Part shown: positions 52,751-62,475 of the stretch, one piece after another
Layout: the number at the start of each line of letters is the position of its first letter
Numbering within the stretch: position 1 is the stretch's first letter
Assembly (NCBI GenBank): GCA_965222215.1
Contig: OZ244931.1
Coordinates: 1,612,001-1,676,000, forward strand
Direction of reading: 5' to 3'
From: JABJAG01 sp965222215
GTDB lineage: Bacteria > Pseudomonadota > Alphaproteobacteria > UBA6615
Length of the DNA stretch: 64,000 nt
Notes under the pieces: generated by a model
Database searches by the model: none
Told to the model about the DNA's origin: nothing
Seen by the model: only the letters and a program-made list of their open reading frames with translations
Made by a program: the position numbers and the translations under genes

Positions 52751-53476
52751 ATGGCAGGTGGCGAACCTTACAAACGCGTTCTCCTGAAACTGTCGGGCGA
52801 AGCCCTGATGGGGGACGGTGAGTTCGGGCTCGACACCAACACGGTCGACCGCGTCGCGGCCGATATCGCAGACGTTCACGCCAGCGGCACTGAGCTGTGC
52901 GTCGTTGTGGGTGGCGGAAACATCTTTCGCGGCGTCTCGGTCGCCGCCAGGGGGATGGAGCGCACCACCGCCGACTATATGGGCATGCTCGCCACCGTCA
53001 TGAACGCGCTGGCGATGCAGAGCGCGCTCGAGGCGCTCGACGTGCCGACCCGCGTGCTGTCCGCCATTCCCATGGACACTGTCTGCGAACCCTACATCCG
53101 CCGGCGCGCCGTCCGGCACATGGAAAAGGGCCGGGTGGTGATTTTCGCTGCCGGCACGGGCAATCCCTACTTCACGACTGACACCGCCGCCGCGCTGCGC
53201 GCGTCCGAAATGGCCTGCGATTGCCTGATGAAGGGCACGAAAGTCGACGGCGTCTATTCCGCCGATCCTGAAAAGGACTCGACCGCACAGCGGTATGAAT
53301 CTCTGACCCATTTCGACGTGCTTCAGCGGGATCTGAAAGTCATGGATGCTGCGGCGATTACCTTGTGCCGTGAAAACGATATTCCGATTCTGGTTTTCTC
53401 GATCCAGAATGCGGGAGAAGTGGGTAAGGTTCTCAACGGTGAAGGCCGGTTCACGATTGTCAAAGGAGATGCCTAG
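52751..53476 (+). CDS. pyrH: UMP kinase
   Basis: Bacterial hexameric UMP kinase of the amino-acid-kinase fold, 241 residues. It has RVLLKLSGEALMG at the N-terminus, VVGGGNIFRGV, TGNPYFTTDTAAALRA and KVDGVYSADPEKD. Makes UDP for RNA and envelope precursors. Its stop shares one base with the frr start. Confidence 0.98.
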   Translation: MAGGEPYKRVLLKLSGEALMGDGEFGLDTNTVDRVAADIADVHASGTELCVVVGGGNIFRGVSVAARGMERTTADYMGMLATVMNALAMQSALEALDVPTRVLSAIPMDTVCEPYIRRRAVRHMEKGRVVIFAAGTGNPYFTTDTAAALRASEMACDCLMKGTKVDGVYSADPEKDSTAQRYESLTHFDVLQRDLKVMDAAAITLCRENDIPILVFSIQNAGEVGKVLNGEGRFTIVKGDA

Positions 53477-54030
53477 TGTCTGCTGACGAACAGGATATCA
53501 AGCGCCGAATGGATGGCGCGCTGGAGGCGCTCAAGCGTGAATTCGGCGGCCTGCGTACCGGCCGGGCCTCGACGGCATTGCTCGATAACATCCAGGTCGA
53601 ATGTTATGGCGCGAACATGCCGCTCAACCAGGTCGCGTCCGTCAACGTGCCCGAACCCCGGCTGCTGACGGTACAGGTATGGGACAACGGTAACGTCAAG
53701 GCGACGGAGAAGGCGATCCAGGACGCCGAACTGGGCCTCAACCCCCAGACCGAAGGCAATGTCATCAGGGTGCCAATCCCCGAACTCAGCGAGGAACGGC
53801 GCGAGGAGATGACCAAGGTCGCGGCGAAATACGCTGAACAGGCGCGCGTCGCCATTCGCAACGTGCGGCGCGACGGCATGGACAGCCTGAAGAAGATGGA
53901 GAAGGACGGCGATATCTCTCAGGATGAACAGCGCGGCCGCGGCGACGACATTCAGAAGATGACCGACAACCACATCAAAATGGTCGACGAACTGCTCGAG
54001 GCGAAAGAGCAGGAGATCATGCAGGTCTAG
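53476..54030 (+). CDS. frr: Ribosome recycling factor
   Basis: 184 residues that split post-termination ribosomes with EF-G. Signatures GLRTGRASTALLDNIQVE and IRVPIPELSEERREEMTK; the C-terminal helix ends EAKEQEIMQV. GTG start directly at the pyrH stop (TAGTG) with AAAGGAG in front. Confidence 0.98.
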   Translation: MSADEQDIKRRMDGALEALKREFGGLRTGRASTALLDNIQVECYGANMPLNQVASVNVPEPRLLTVQVWDNGNVKATEKAIQDAELGLNPQTEGNVIRVPIPELSEERREEMTKVAAKYAEQARVAIRNVRRDGMDSLKKMEKDGDISQDEQRGRGDDIQKMTDNHIKMVDELLEAKEQEIMQV

Positions 54031-54035
54031 AACGT

Positions 54036-54764
54036 ATGGCGCGCGGATCCGATCAGGTCGGGGAAATGCCCCGGCATATCGCCGTCATCATGGACGGTAA
54101 CGGGCGCTGGGCGCGCGCGCGCAGCCTTCCTAGGGTGGCCGGACACCGCAAGGGCGCGGAAGCCGTCAAGCGCACGCTCGAAGCCGCGATCGATTTCGGT
54201 ATTCCCTACGTAACTCTTTTCGGTTTCAGTTCCGAGAACTGGAACCGCCCCCAAGCGGAAGTCGGCGATCTGATGGGATTGTTGCGGCGCTATCTGCAGT
54301 CTGAAACGGCCGAAATGCATCGCCGCAACATCCGTATTCGGGTCATCGGCGACCGCACGCGCTTTTCTCCGGACATCGTCGGCCTGATCGAGGCCGCCGA
54401 AGACATGACCTCAGAGAACACCGGCCTGAACCTGACTGCTGCACTCAGTTATGGCGGGCGGGCGGAAATCGTGCGCGCCGCCCGCGAGCTTGCGGTAAAG
54501 GCCTCGAAAGGGGAGATCGACCCCGAGGGTATCGACGAGGACGCATTCGCACAGCACCTGTGGACGCATGAACTGCCCGATCCCGACCTTCTGATCCGCA
54601 CCAGCAAGGAGCAGCGGATCAGCAACTTCCTGCTGTGGCAGTGCGCCTACACCGAGTTCGTGTTCCCGGATGTGCTCTGGCCCGACTTCGGGCGTGAACA
54701 TCTCGAACAGGCGGTCGCGGAATACAAGACGCGCGAACGAAGGTTCGGCGCAGTCGCCGGCTGA
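54036..54764 (+). CDS. uppS: Undecaprenyl diphosphate synthase
   Basis: cis-prenyltransferase making the C55 carrier for cell-wall synthesis. 242 residues with the catalytic Asp D20 in IAVIMDGNGRWAR, FGFSSENWNRP and TGLNLTAALSYGGRAEI, and DLLIRTSKEQRISNFLLWQ. It lies 5 bases after frr. Confidence 0.98.
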   Translation: MARGSDQVGEMPRHIAVIMDGNGRWARARSLPRVAGHRKGAEAVKRTLEAAIDFGIPYVTLFGFSSENWNRPQAEVGDLMGLLRRYLQSETAEMHRRNIRIRVIGDRTRFSPDIVGLIEAAEDMTSENTGLNLTAALSYGGRAEIVRAARELAVKASKGEIDPEGIDEDAFAQHLWTHELPDPDLLIRTSKEQRISNFLLWQCAYTEFVFPDVLWPDFGREHLEQAVAEYKTRERRFGAVAG

Positions 54765-54768
54765 CCCG

Positions 54769-55608
54769 TTGGACAGCCCGCAACCGCACAGCGACAAACC
54801 CGCCGCGCCTTCGTCGGGCAATTTGGGCCTTCGTATTGTCTCTGCGCTTATCCTCGCGCCGATCGCCCTGTGGTGCGTTTGGGCCGGCGACCTCTGGTTT
54901 GTCATCCTGATCGCCATCGTCGCCACGGCGGGTGGTGGCGAATGGCGCCGCATCTCGGGACTGGACGGCCGCGGCGTCGGGCCGGTGCTGGTGATCGGGC
55001 CGCTGTTTGTCGTGCTCGCCGCCGAAGCCATGGTTCCCGCGGCGGGTCTCGTCGCGATGGCCGTGGCGATGCTGGTGGCTGCCGCTGCGTTCGGGATGCC
55101 CTGGCAGCAACGCCGGTGGGCTGTGCTGGGACTGTTTCATGTCTCTGTCGGTGCCGTGGCGATGTTGCTGTTGCGACAGTGGCCGGATGTAGGACGCGAT
55201 CTGGTGTTTTTCCTGCTCGCAGCCGTGTGGTTGTCCGATATCGGCGGCTATGTCGTTGGTCGTATTATCGGCGGTGCGAAACTTGTGCCGCGGATCAGCC
55301 CCGGGAAAACGTGGGCGGGGGCTGTCGGGTCGCTCGGTTTCTCAGCCGTGGGTGGCGCACTCTTCGCCCTCTTTACGGGCGTTGAGGTGGTGTCGGCGGT
55401 CTGGGTCGCCGGCGGGCTCTCCGTTGCCGCTCAAATCGGCGACCTATTTGAATCCTGGATCAAACGGCAATTCGGCGTGAAGGATTCCGGCGCTTCGATA
55501 CCCGGGCACGGCGGTGTACTGGACAGGGTCGACGGCGTACTGTTGGCCGCGCCCACGTTCGCGGTGATTGTGATGCTGACGGGCGTGGAGTTTGTGCAAT
55601 GGCAGTAA
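54769..55608 (+). CDS. cdsA: Phosphatidate cytidylyltransferase
   Basis: Makes CDP-diacylglycerol, the branch point of phospholipid synthesis. About 279 residues with eight hydrophobic segments and the family signature SWIKRQFGVKDSG followed by PGHGGVLDRVDGVL. No ATG fits the N-terminus; the TTG at 54769, 4 bases after the uppS stop, is the best start, and another TTG at 54823 is possible. The frame is also open upstream within uppS. Its end overlaps dxr by 10 bases. Confidence 0.92.
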   Translation: MDSPQPHSDKPAAPSSGNLGLRIVSALILAPIALWCVWAGDLWFVILIAIVATAGGGEWRRISGLDGRGVGPVLVIGPLFVVLAAEAMVPAAGLVAMAVAMLVAAAAFGMPWQQRRWAVLGLFHVSVGAVAMLLLRQWPDVGRDLVFFLLAAVWLSDIGGYVVGRIIGGAKLVPRISPGKTWAGAVGSLGFSAVGGALFALFTGVEVVSAVWVAGGLSVAAQIGDLFESWIKRQFGVKDSGASIPGHGGVLDRVDGVLLAAPTFAVIVMLTGVEFVQWQ

Positions 55609-56798
55609 GGCAGGCGGTGCGCGACATCGCACAAAACGAGGTCCGGCGCCGGGTAACTCTGCTCGGCGCAACGGGTTCGATCGGCGCCAGCACCGCAGAT
55701 CTCATTCGCTGGAACCCGGAGCGCTTCGACGTCGCCGTGCTCACGGCGCACCGGAATGCGGGCCTTCTGGCCGCGTTGGCGCGCGAATTTCAGCCGGATA
55801 TTGCGGTCGTGGGAGACCCCGGAGCCTACGCCGAACTGCGCGACGAACTTTCCGGGACCGGCATCGAGGTTGCGGCGGGCCCGCAGGCGCTTGTCGATGC
55901 CGCGCGTGCGCCGGTCGATCTGACGGTCGCGGGCATTGTCGGTGCGGCCGGTCTTGAAGCGACCCTGGCCGCCGTCGAACAGGGTAATACCGTCGCTCTC
56001 GCCAACAAGGAATGCCTTGTTTGCGCGGGCGATCTTGTCCTCTCCACCTGTGCGAAGACTGGAGCGACTTTGTTGCCGCTGGACAGCGAACACAACGCTA
56101 TTTTCCAGGTTTTCGAATCCGATAACGCCGCCGAGGTCGAAAAATTGGTTCTGACGGCATCGGGCGGGCCGTTCCGGACATGGTCGCTGGAAGAGATGGC
56201 GGCCGCGACGCCCGATCAGGCGGTGGCTCACCCGAATTGGGAAATGGGCCGAAAGATTTCCGTCGATTCCGCGACCATGATGAACAAGGGCCTGGAACTC
56301 ATCGAGGCTGCGCATCTTTTCCCGGTCGCGCCGTCAGATATCGACATTCTGGTCCACCCCCAGTCGGTGGTGCATTCCATGGTCGCCTACACCGATGGGT
56401 CCGTGCTGGCCCAGTTGGGCCCACCGGACATGCGTGTGCCGATCGCGCATGCGCTGGCGTGGCCCGCGCGGATGGATACGCCGGTCGATCGCCTCGACCT
56501 TGCGCAGATCAGAACGCTGGAGTTCGAGGCACCGGACGAAGTTCGATTCCCCGCTACCCGGCTCGCGCGTGAGGCGCTGGAGGCCGGGCACGGCGCGACA
56601 GCGGTTCTCAATGCGGCCAATGAGGTGGCGGTGGAGAGCTTTCTGGACGGGCGTTGCGGGTTCCGGGAAATTACGGAACTCGTTGAGCGCGCACTGGCAC
56701 GGGTCGATCGCGCGACCGTACGCTCGCTCGACGATTTCCGCGCACTGGACACGGATGCGCGAGCGGTCACCGAATCTCTTGTAAATTCCGGTTCTTAA
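55599..56798 (+). CDS. dxr: 1-deoxy-D-xylulose-5-phosphate reductoisomerase
   Basis: Second step of the MEP isoprenoid pathway, feeding UppS. 399 residues. The NADPH-binding loop is LLGATGSIGAST, and ALANKECLVCAG, LPLDSEHNAIFQ and NWEMGRKISVDSATMMNKG form the active site. A short N-terminal extension (about 16 residues) precedes the first strand. Start overlaps the cdsA stop. Confidence 0.98.
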   Translation: MAVRQAVRDIAQNEVRRRVTLLGATGSIGASTADLIRWNPERFDVAVLTAHRNAGLLAALAREFQPDIAVVGDPGAYAELRDELSGTGIEVAAGPQALVDAARAPVDLTVAGIVGAAGLEATLAAVEQGNTVALANKECLVCAGDLVLSTCAKTGATLLPLDSEHNAIFQVFESDNAAEVEKLVLTASGGPFRTWSLEEMAAATPDQAVAHPNWEMGRKISVDSATMMNKGLELIEAAHLFPVAPSDIDILVHPQSVVHSMVAYTDGSVLAQLGPPDMRVPIAHALAWPARMDTPVDRLDLAQIRTLEFEAPDEVRFPATRLAREALEAGHGATAVLNAANEVAVESFLDGRCGFREITELVERALARVDRATVRSLDDFRALDTDARAVTESLVNSGS

Positions 56799-56858
56799 CG
56801 CCAATTCAAGCATTGCCGGTGAAACTTTCAGGCGAAAGTTGAAGGGGAGTACATCCGC

Positions 56859-57977
56859 ATGGGCGGTGTCGTCGAGACGATATTCTGGTTCCTGGTGGTC
56901 CTGACGCCGCTCGTGTTCATTCATGAGTTCGGACACTATTGGTTCGCGCGCCGGAACGGGGTGCGGGTCGAGGTCTTCTCCGTCGGGTTCGGGCGCGAAC
57001 TGTTCGGGTTCACGGACAAGGCCGGCACACGCTGGAAGTTCAGTTGGATCCCGTTCGGCGGGTACGTGAAGATGTTCGGCCAGAGCGACATCGGCGCGGA
57101 CGACGAAGGCGAGGAACTGACGGAGGACGAGAAGGCCGTCTCCTTCCACCACAAGAAACTGTCCCAGAAGGCCGTGATCGTGGCTGCCGGACCGTTCGCC
57201 AACATCATTTTTGCCATCGCGATCTTTACCGCGCTCTTTGCCATCGTCGGGCAGCCCTTCACACCTGCAAAAGTATCGGAGGTTATTCCCGGCTCCGCGG
57301 CGGAAACCGCCGGTATTCAGCCGGGCGACACCTTCCTTGAGGTCGCCGGCCGGTCGATTGCGCGATTCGAGGAAGTTCAGCAACTCATTCGCCTGCATCC
57401 GGAAATTCCGGTCGATATCACGCTCGATCGCGACGGGCGCAAAATTTCGGTGGTGGCCGTTCCCGCCGCCAGCGTGCAGCCGGACGGACTGGGCGACGAA
57501 GCGCGCCTTGGGGTCCTGGGCGTGCGCGGGCTCGAGCGTGCGTTCGAGCGGCACAGTATTCCGCAGGCCGCCTGGCAGGGTGTCAGGGAGACGGTCCGAC
57601 TGGTCTCCGTGACGGTCACGGCGATCGGCCAGATGTTCGGTGGCGATCGAAGCGTTCAGGAATTGGGCGGACCGGTGCGAATCGCCCAGATGTCGGACAG
57701 CGCCGCCGACGCCGGAATCGCGACGCTGATCATCTTTGCGGCGTTTCTTTCGATCAATTTGGGGCTCATCAATCTGTTGCCGATACCGCTTCTCGATGGC
57801 GGACATCTGCTGTTTTACGCCTACGAAGCGCTTATCCGCCGACCGCCCGGACGCTGGGCCCAGGAGTTCGGGCTTAAAATCGGGCTGGTTTTAGTGTTGG
57901 GCCTCATGCTATTCGCCACCTTTAACGATATTGCCCGGCTTCCGGTTGTTCAGCGTATTGTGTCGTTGATCACCTGA
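56859..57977 (+). CDS. rseP: Site-2 membrane protease RseP
   Basis: Zinc metalloprotease that cleaves membrane-anchored regulators. 372 residues. The HExxH motif H22-E23-x2-H26 is in FIHEFGHYWFARR, a single PDZ domain covers about 125-205, and the second catalytic strip is LLPIPLLDGGHLLFY. Three to four membrane helices. Upstream AAGGGGAG supports the ATG at 56859. It lies between dxr and bamA, the usual place. Confidence 0.97.
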   Translation: MGGVVETIFWFLVVLTPLVFIHEFGHYWFARRNGVRVEVFSVGFGRELFGFTDKAGTRWKFSWIPFGGYVKMFGQSDIGADDEGEELTEDEKAVSFHHKKLSQKAVIVAAGPFANIIFAIAIFTALFAIVGQPFTPAKVSEVIPGSAAETAGIQPGDTFLEVAGRSIARFEEVQQLIRLHPEIPVDITLDRDGRKISVVAVPAASVQPDGLGDEARLGVLGVRGLERAFERHSIPQAAWQGVRETVRLVSVTVTAIGQMFGGDRSVQELGGPVRIAQMSDSAADAGIATLIIFAAFLSINLGLINLLPIPLLDGGHLLFYAYEALIRRPPGRWAQEFGLKIGLVLVLGLMLFATFNDIARLPVVQRIVSLIT

Positions 57978-58036
57978 CCCGTAAGGGTCTGAGCGTAAAA
58001 GCGGAATCGGGTGGCCGAGGCAACAGGGACAGGCGA

Positions 58037-60337
58037 GTGATTTCCCGCATTCGGAAGATATCGGTATCGGGACTCCTGGCGGGCGTGTTGCTGCTCTCGC
58101 CTTGGGTCGATCAACCGGCCGTTTCCCAGTCACGCACTGGTGCCACCATCGACGAGATTCGCGTCGTCGGCACGCAGCGCATCGACCCTGCGACCGTGAA
58201 CTCCTATATGCAGGTCAAACCCGGCGATCCGTACAATCCGGGCAAGGTCGATGAATCCCTCAAGACGCTGTTCAACACCGGACTGTTCGCCGATGTGACA
58301 TTGCGGCGCGAGGGCAATTCGCTGGTCGTCCAGGTCGTCGAGAATCCGATCATCAACCGGATCGCCTTCGAGGGAAATCGCAAGATCGACGATGAGACGC
58401 TCGGGACCGAAGTAACGCTGCGCCCGCGTGTCGTCTACACGCGCACAAAGGTGCAGAGCGATGTGCGTCGCCTGCTCGATATCTACCGCCGCTCCGGCCG
58501 GTTTGCCGCCACGGTCGATCCGAAGGTGATCCAGCTTCCGGAAAATCGCGTTGATCTCGTATTCGAGATTAACGAAGGTGGCTCGACGGGCATCCGCGCG
58601 ATCAACTTTATCGGCAACGCCGAATTCTCGGATGGCGAACTTCGCGACGTCATCCAGACCACGGAATCGACGTTCTATAATTTCCTGGCGACGAACGACA
58701 CGTACGACCCGGACCGTCTTTCCTTCGACCGGGAACTGCTGCGCCGCTTCTACCTGTCGGAAGGCCATGCGGATTTCCGCGTTGTCTCCGCGATCGCCGA
58801 GCTGACGGAAGACCGCGAAGATTTCATTGTCACCTTTACCCTCGATGAAGGGCCGATCTACAGGTTCGGCACGCTGGAGGTCTCCAGCCTGCTGCGCGGT
58901 GTCGAGGAATCGGAACTCGCGGAACAGATCAGTTCCGATCCGGGCGACATCTACAATGCCACGGAAGTCGAGAACACGGTCCAGGCCATCACCGATGCGC
59001 TCGGCGAACGCGGGTTTGCCTTTGTCGATGTCCGTCCGCGCGTCAATCGCGACCGTGACGCGCTGACGATCGATGTCACCTACGAGGTCAGGGAAGGCCC
59101 GCGCGTGTTCGTCGAGCGAATCGATATTGTCGGTAACGTGCGGACCCTCGACGAAGTGGTGAGACGTGAATTCACGATCGCCGAAGGCGATGCGTTCAAC
59201 ACGGCGCGCCTGCGCCGAACGCGCCAGCGCCTGCAGGACCTCGGGTTCTTTTCGAGGGTCGACGTCACCAACAATCCGGGCAGCGCGCCGGATCGCACGG
59301 TTGTCCGTGTCGACGTTCAGGAGCAATCCACCGGCGAACTCTCGATCGGTGCCGGTTTTTCGTCGACAGCAGGCGCGTTGAGTGACCTGACGATCCGGGA
59401 GCGCAACCTGCTGGGGCGCGGCCAGGATCTAAGGCTGAGCACGACGCTGGCGACAAAGCAGCAACAGATCGACCTCAGCTTCACCGAGCCGTATTTCCTG
59501 GACCGGCAGCTGTCCGCCGGTTTCGACGCGTTCTACCGCACCACCGATTTCGGTGACCGGAGTTCGTTCGAGGAGGACGAGGCAGGCATCGGTGTGCGGG
59601 CGGGCTACCAGCTCACGCCGAAACTGCGTCACACGGCGCGCTATACGTTCTCGCGCGATTCCATCGACGATGTCGCCGCGGATGCCTCTCCGGCGATCGC
59701 GGCCCAGGAAGGCACGTTCACCACGTCCGCCATCGGCAACGAATTTCTCTACGACGAGCGCAACAGCCGGTTCGCGCCCACGGACGGGTTCTTCCTTCGT
59801 TACGGTGTGGACCTCGCGGGATTTGGCGGCAGCGAGCGGTTTGTTCGAAATGAAGTCGGCGGTGGCGTCTTCGAATCCCTGTTCGGGACGTCGTTTATTG
59901 GAAGCTTTGAAGCATCTGCCGGCGTGCTCCACGAGCTCAACGACGATGAAGTGAGAATCTCGGAGCGCTTTTTCCTGGGCGGCAACAAGCTGCGGGGCTT
60001 TGAGGTCGGTGGCGTCGGCCCCCGTGACGTCGGGACCGACGATTCGTTGGGCGGGACGCAGTTTTACGTTGGCTCCGCCGAGGTGACGTTCCCGCTGGGC
60101 CTTCCGGAAGAATTCGATATCAAGGGCGCGATCTTTAGTGATTTCGGGACTGTCTGGGGCAATGACGATCCTTTCCCCAATATCGAGGATGAATCGTCCA
60201 TCCGGGCTTCCATTGGCGTTGGTTTCGGTTGGCTGTCGCCGGCGGGCCCGATCCGGATCAACCTGACGCGCGCTGTCCTCAAAGAGGACTACGATAAGAC
60301 GGAATTCTTCAGTTTCAGCTTTGGCACGCGCTTTTAG
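58037..60337 (+). CDS. bamA: Outer membrane protein assembly factor BamA
   Basis: Essential outer-membrane insertase. 766 residues with a signal peptide (about 1-31, ending AVSQS), five POTRA domains (about 36-420) and a C-terminal 16-strand barrel. FFLGGNKLRGFEVGGVGPRD carries the conserved loop 6 VRGF/Y-type motif, here LRGF. The last residues FSFSFGTRF end in Phe, the normal barrel signal. GTG start with GGGACAGG upstream. Confidence 0.98.
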   Translation: MISRIRKISVSGLLAGVLLLSPWVDQPAVSQSRTGATIDEIRVVGTQRIDPATVNSYMQVKPGDPYNPGKVDESLKTLFNTGLFADVTLRREGNSLVVQVVENPIINRIAFEGNRKIDDETLGTEVTLRPRVVYTRTKVQSDVRRLLDIYRRSGRFAATVDPKVIQLPENRVDLVFEINEGGSTGIRAINFIGNAEFSDGELRDVIQTTESTFYNFLATNDTYDPDRLSFDRELLRRFYLSEGHADFRVVSAIAELTEDREDFIVTFTLDEGPIYRFGTLEVSSLLRGVEESELAEQISSDPGDIYNATEVENTVQAITDALGERGFAFVDVRPRVNRDRDALTIDVTYEVREGPRVFVERIDIVGNVRTLDEVVRREFTIAEGDAFNTARLRRTRQRLQDLGFFSRVDVTNNPGSAPDRTVVRVDVQEQSTGELSIGAGFSSTAGALSDLTIRERNLLGRGQDLRLSTTLATKQQQIDLSFTEPYFLDRQLSAGFDAFYRTTDFGDRSSFEEDEAGIGVRAGYQLTPKLRHTARYTFSRDSIDDVAADASPAIAAQEGTFTTSAIGNEFLYDERNSRFAPTDGFFLRYGVDLAGFGGSERFVRNEVGGGVFESLFGTSFIGSFEASAGVLHELNDDEVRISERFFLGGNKLRGFEVGGVGPRDVGTDDSLGGTQFYVGSAEVTFPLGLPEEFDIKGAIFSDFGTVWGNDDPFPNIEDESSIRASIGVGFGWLSPAGPIRINLTRAVLKEDYDKTEFFSFSFGTRF

Positions 60338-60350
60338 TGAAGCGACCTTG

Positions 60351-60926
60351 ATGCGCCTTCTTCGAATTTTCGCCCTGGCCGGATTTCTGGCACTCCCCGT
60401 TTTCACAAGCGCGGACGCGCAGGAGGCGGCACGCACGCCGGAGCCATCGATCGCGATCGTCGATGTGGAACGCGTGATGCGCGAATCGCTCGCGGTGAAG
60501 TCCGCGCGCGCGCAACTCGACGACATCGCCAAGGGGCTCCAGCAGGAAATCGCGGCCGAAGAGGAAAAGCTTCGCGCCGAGGAACAGGAGCTTCAAAGGC
60601 AGCGGGCGCTGCTGGCACCCGAGAAATACGCCCAGGACCGCCGGGCGTTGCAGGAGCGCGCCGCCGCCCTGCAACAGCGTGCGCGCTCGATGCGCACCTC
60701 GCTCGATCGGGGCATGGCGCAGACGTTGCAGCGCATCCAGCTTGTGCTTTTCGAGGAAGTCGGGAAACTCGCCGAGGAACGCGGCGTAAACCTCGTGCTG
60801 CCACAATCGCAGGTCGTCGTGGCTATCGATTCCTTTATCATCACGGATGAGGCGCTCGAGCGCCTGAACGCCCGGCTCACCGAAGTTGATATGACTTTTG
60901 AGCGCGGTGATCAGAACGAACGCTAG
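60351..60926 (+). CDS. skp: OmpH/Skp-family periplasmic chaperone
   Basis: 191 residues. Signal peptide MRLLRIFALAGFLALPVFTSADA, then IAIVDVERVMRES, a long charged coiled-coil (about 55-130) and a return strand with NLVLPQSQVVVAIDS. Binds unfolded outer-membrane proteins for BamA. The ATG at 60351 gives the signal peptide; a TTG at 60321 overlaps bamA and is not needed. Confidence 0.94.
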   Translation: MRLLRIFALAGFLALPVFTSADAQEAARTPEPSIAIVDVERVMRESLAVKSARAQLDDIAKGLQQEIAAEEEKLRAEEQELQRQRALLAPEKYAQDRRALQERAAALQQRARSMRTSLDRGMAQTLQRIQLVLFEEVGKLAEERGVNLVLPQSQVVVAIDSFIITDEALERLNARLTEVDMTFERGDQNER

Positions 60927-60942
60927 AGTTCAGGCAAACCAC

Positions 60943-61971
60943 ATGGCCGATCCACGCTTTTTCGACAATCAGGGTCCGTTCACGGTCGGCGATCTCGCGA
61001 AGATTGCCGGTGACGAGGCGGCGGTCGAAGGCGACGGGGCGCTGGAAATTTCAGATGTGTCCCCGCTCGATACGGCCGGGCCGGGCCAAATCAGTTTTCT
61101 GGATAACCGGAAATATGTCGATGCGTTCGAGGCATCCGACGCGGCGGCGTGCGTCGTGTCGCCGGAATTTGTCGATCGCGCGCCCGATGGCATGACGCTG
61201 ATCGTTACCGCGCGGCCTTATCGCGGCTATGCGCGCATTGCCCATGCCTTTTATCCCGGCAGGGGCGAGCATGGGGGAATTCACGAGACGGCTTTCGTCG
61301 ACGGTTCGGCCGAACTCGACCCGGACATCAGCGTCGGCCCGCGCGCGGTCGTGGAGGCCGGCGCGAAGATCGGCGCGGGGGCCACTATCGCCGCCGGCGC
61401 CATCGTCGGACGCGGGGTTTCCATCGGTGAGGCGACATCGGTCGGGGCCAATGCCAGTTTGAGCCATTGCGATATCGGCGCGCGATGCCAGATTCATGAC
61501 GGCGTGCGGATCGGGACGCGCGGTTTCGGTTTCGATATGTCGCCGGACGGGCATCTGGATGTGCCGCAGCTGGGCCGCGTGATCGTCGGCGACGAAGTCG
61601 AGATTGGGGCCAACTCGACGATCGATCGCGGGTCGGGCCCGGACACCGTGATCGGCGACGGTTGCAAGATTGATAATCTGGTGCAGATCGGGCACAACGT
61701 TCGCATGGGGAGAGGCTGTGTCGTTGTGGCGCAGGCTGGCGTTGCGGGCAGCGCATCCTTGCAGGATTTCGTTGTTCTGGCCGCCCAGTCGGGTGTCGGG
61801 GGGCATCTGACGATTGCGGCGGGAACCCAGCTCGCGGCGCGCAGCGGCATCATGCGCGACACCGAGATGGGGGCAAAGCTGGCCGGGAACCCGGCGATCC
61901 CCGCGAAAGAGTATTTTCGCCAGATGGCCATGCTGGCCAAGCTGACGAAAGACCGAAAACGTCAGGACTAG
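60943..61971 (+). CDS. lpxD: UDP-3-O-acylglucosamine N-acyltransferase
   Basis: Third step of lipid A synthesis. 342 residues: an N-terminal uridine-binding domain (about 1-105), a left-handed beta-helix of hexapeptide repeats (about 110-300) and a C-terminal helix. The catalytic His is in VQIGHNVRMG. The ATG at 60943 is preferred over open frame upstream inside skp. Confidence 0.97.
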   Translation: MADPRFFDNQGPFTVGDLAKIAGDEAAVEGDGALEISDVSPLDTAGPGQISFLDNRKYVDAFEASDAAACVVSPEFVDRAPDGMTLIVTARPYRGYARIAHAFYPGRGEHGGIHETAFVDGSAELDPDISVGPRAVVEAGAKIGAGATIAAGAIVGRGVSIGEATSVGANASLSHCDIGARCQIHDGVRIGTRGFGFDMSPDGHLDVPQLGRVIVGDEVEIGANSTIDRGSGPDTVIGDGCKIDNLVQIGHNVRMGRGCVVVAQAGVAGSASLQDFVVLAAQSGVGGHLTIAAGTQLAARSGIMRDTEMGAKLAGNPAIPAKEYFRQMAMLAKLTKDRKRQD

Positions 61972-61992
61972 AACCGGCTCGGAACGTCTCGG

Positions 61993-62475
61993 ATGGACAC
62001 GAAAGTCGAACAGGTACAGCTCAACGACAACGCGCGCAGCGAGGTCGATATTCTTGAGGTGATGGAGATGATTCCCCATCGCCAGCCCTTCCTCATGATC
62101 GACCGGGTCGAGGATATCGTTGTTCGCGACAGCGCGACGGGCATCAAGAACGTCACCATCAACGAGCCGTTTTTCCTCGGCCACTTTCCGGTCCGCCCGG
62201 TTATGCCGGGTGTGCTGATCGTCGAGGCGATGGCGCAGACGGCGGCCGTTCTCGTTGTCGAAACGCTCGGCGAGGAAGCGCTGGGGAAGCTTGTGTATTT
62301 CATGACCGTGGACAACGCGCGGTTCCGCAAACCGGTGGTGCCTGGAGATCAGCTCAAGCTGTTCGTGTCGATCCAGCGCAACCGGGGCAACGTGTGGAAG
62401 TTCAACGGCGTGGCCAAGGTCGGCGATCTGACCGTCGCCGAGGGCACGTTCTCCGCCATGATCATGGATTCCTGA
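61993..62475 (+). CDS. fabZ: 3-hydroxyacyl-ACP dehydratase FabZ
   Basis: Dehydrates hydroxyacyl-ACP in fatty acid synthesis. 160 residues, hot-dog fold. The catalytic His is in FFLGHFPVRPVMPGVL and the Glu in VEAMAQTAAVLV; MIPHRQPFLMIDRV starts the core. It lies between lpxD and lpxA as usual, where it competes with LpxA for hydroxymyristoyl-ACP. Confidence 0.98.
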   Translation: MDTKVEQVQLNDNARSEVDILEVMEMIPHRQPFLMIDRVEDIVVRDSATGIKNVTINEPFFLGHFPVRPVMPGVLIVEAMAQTAAVLVVETLGEEALGKLVYFMTVDNARFRKPVVPGDQLKLFVSIQRNRGNVWKFNGVAKVGDLTVAEGTFSAMIMDS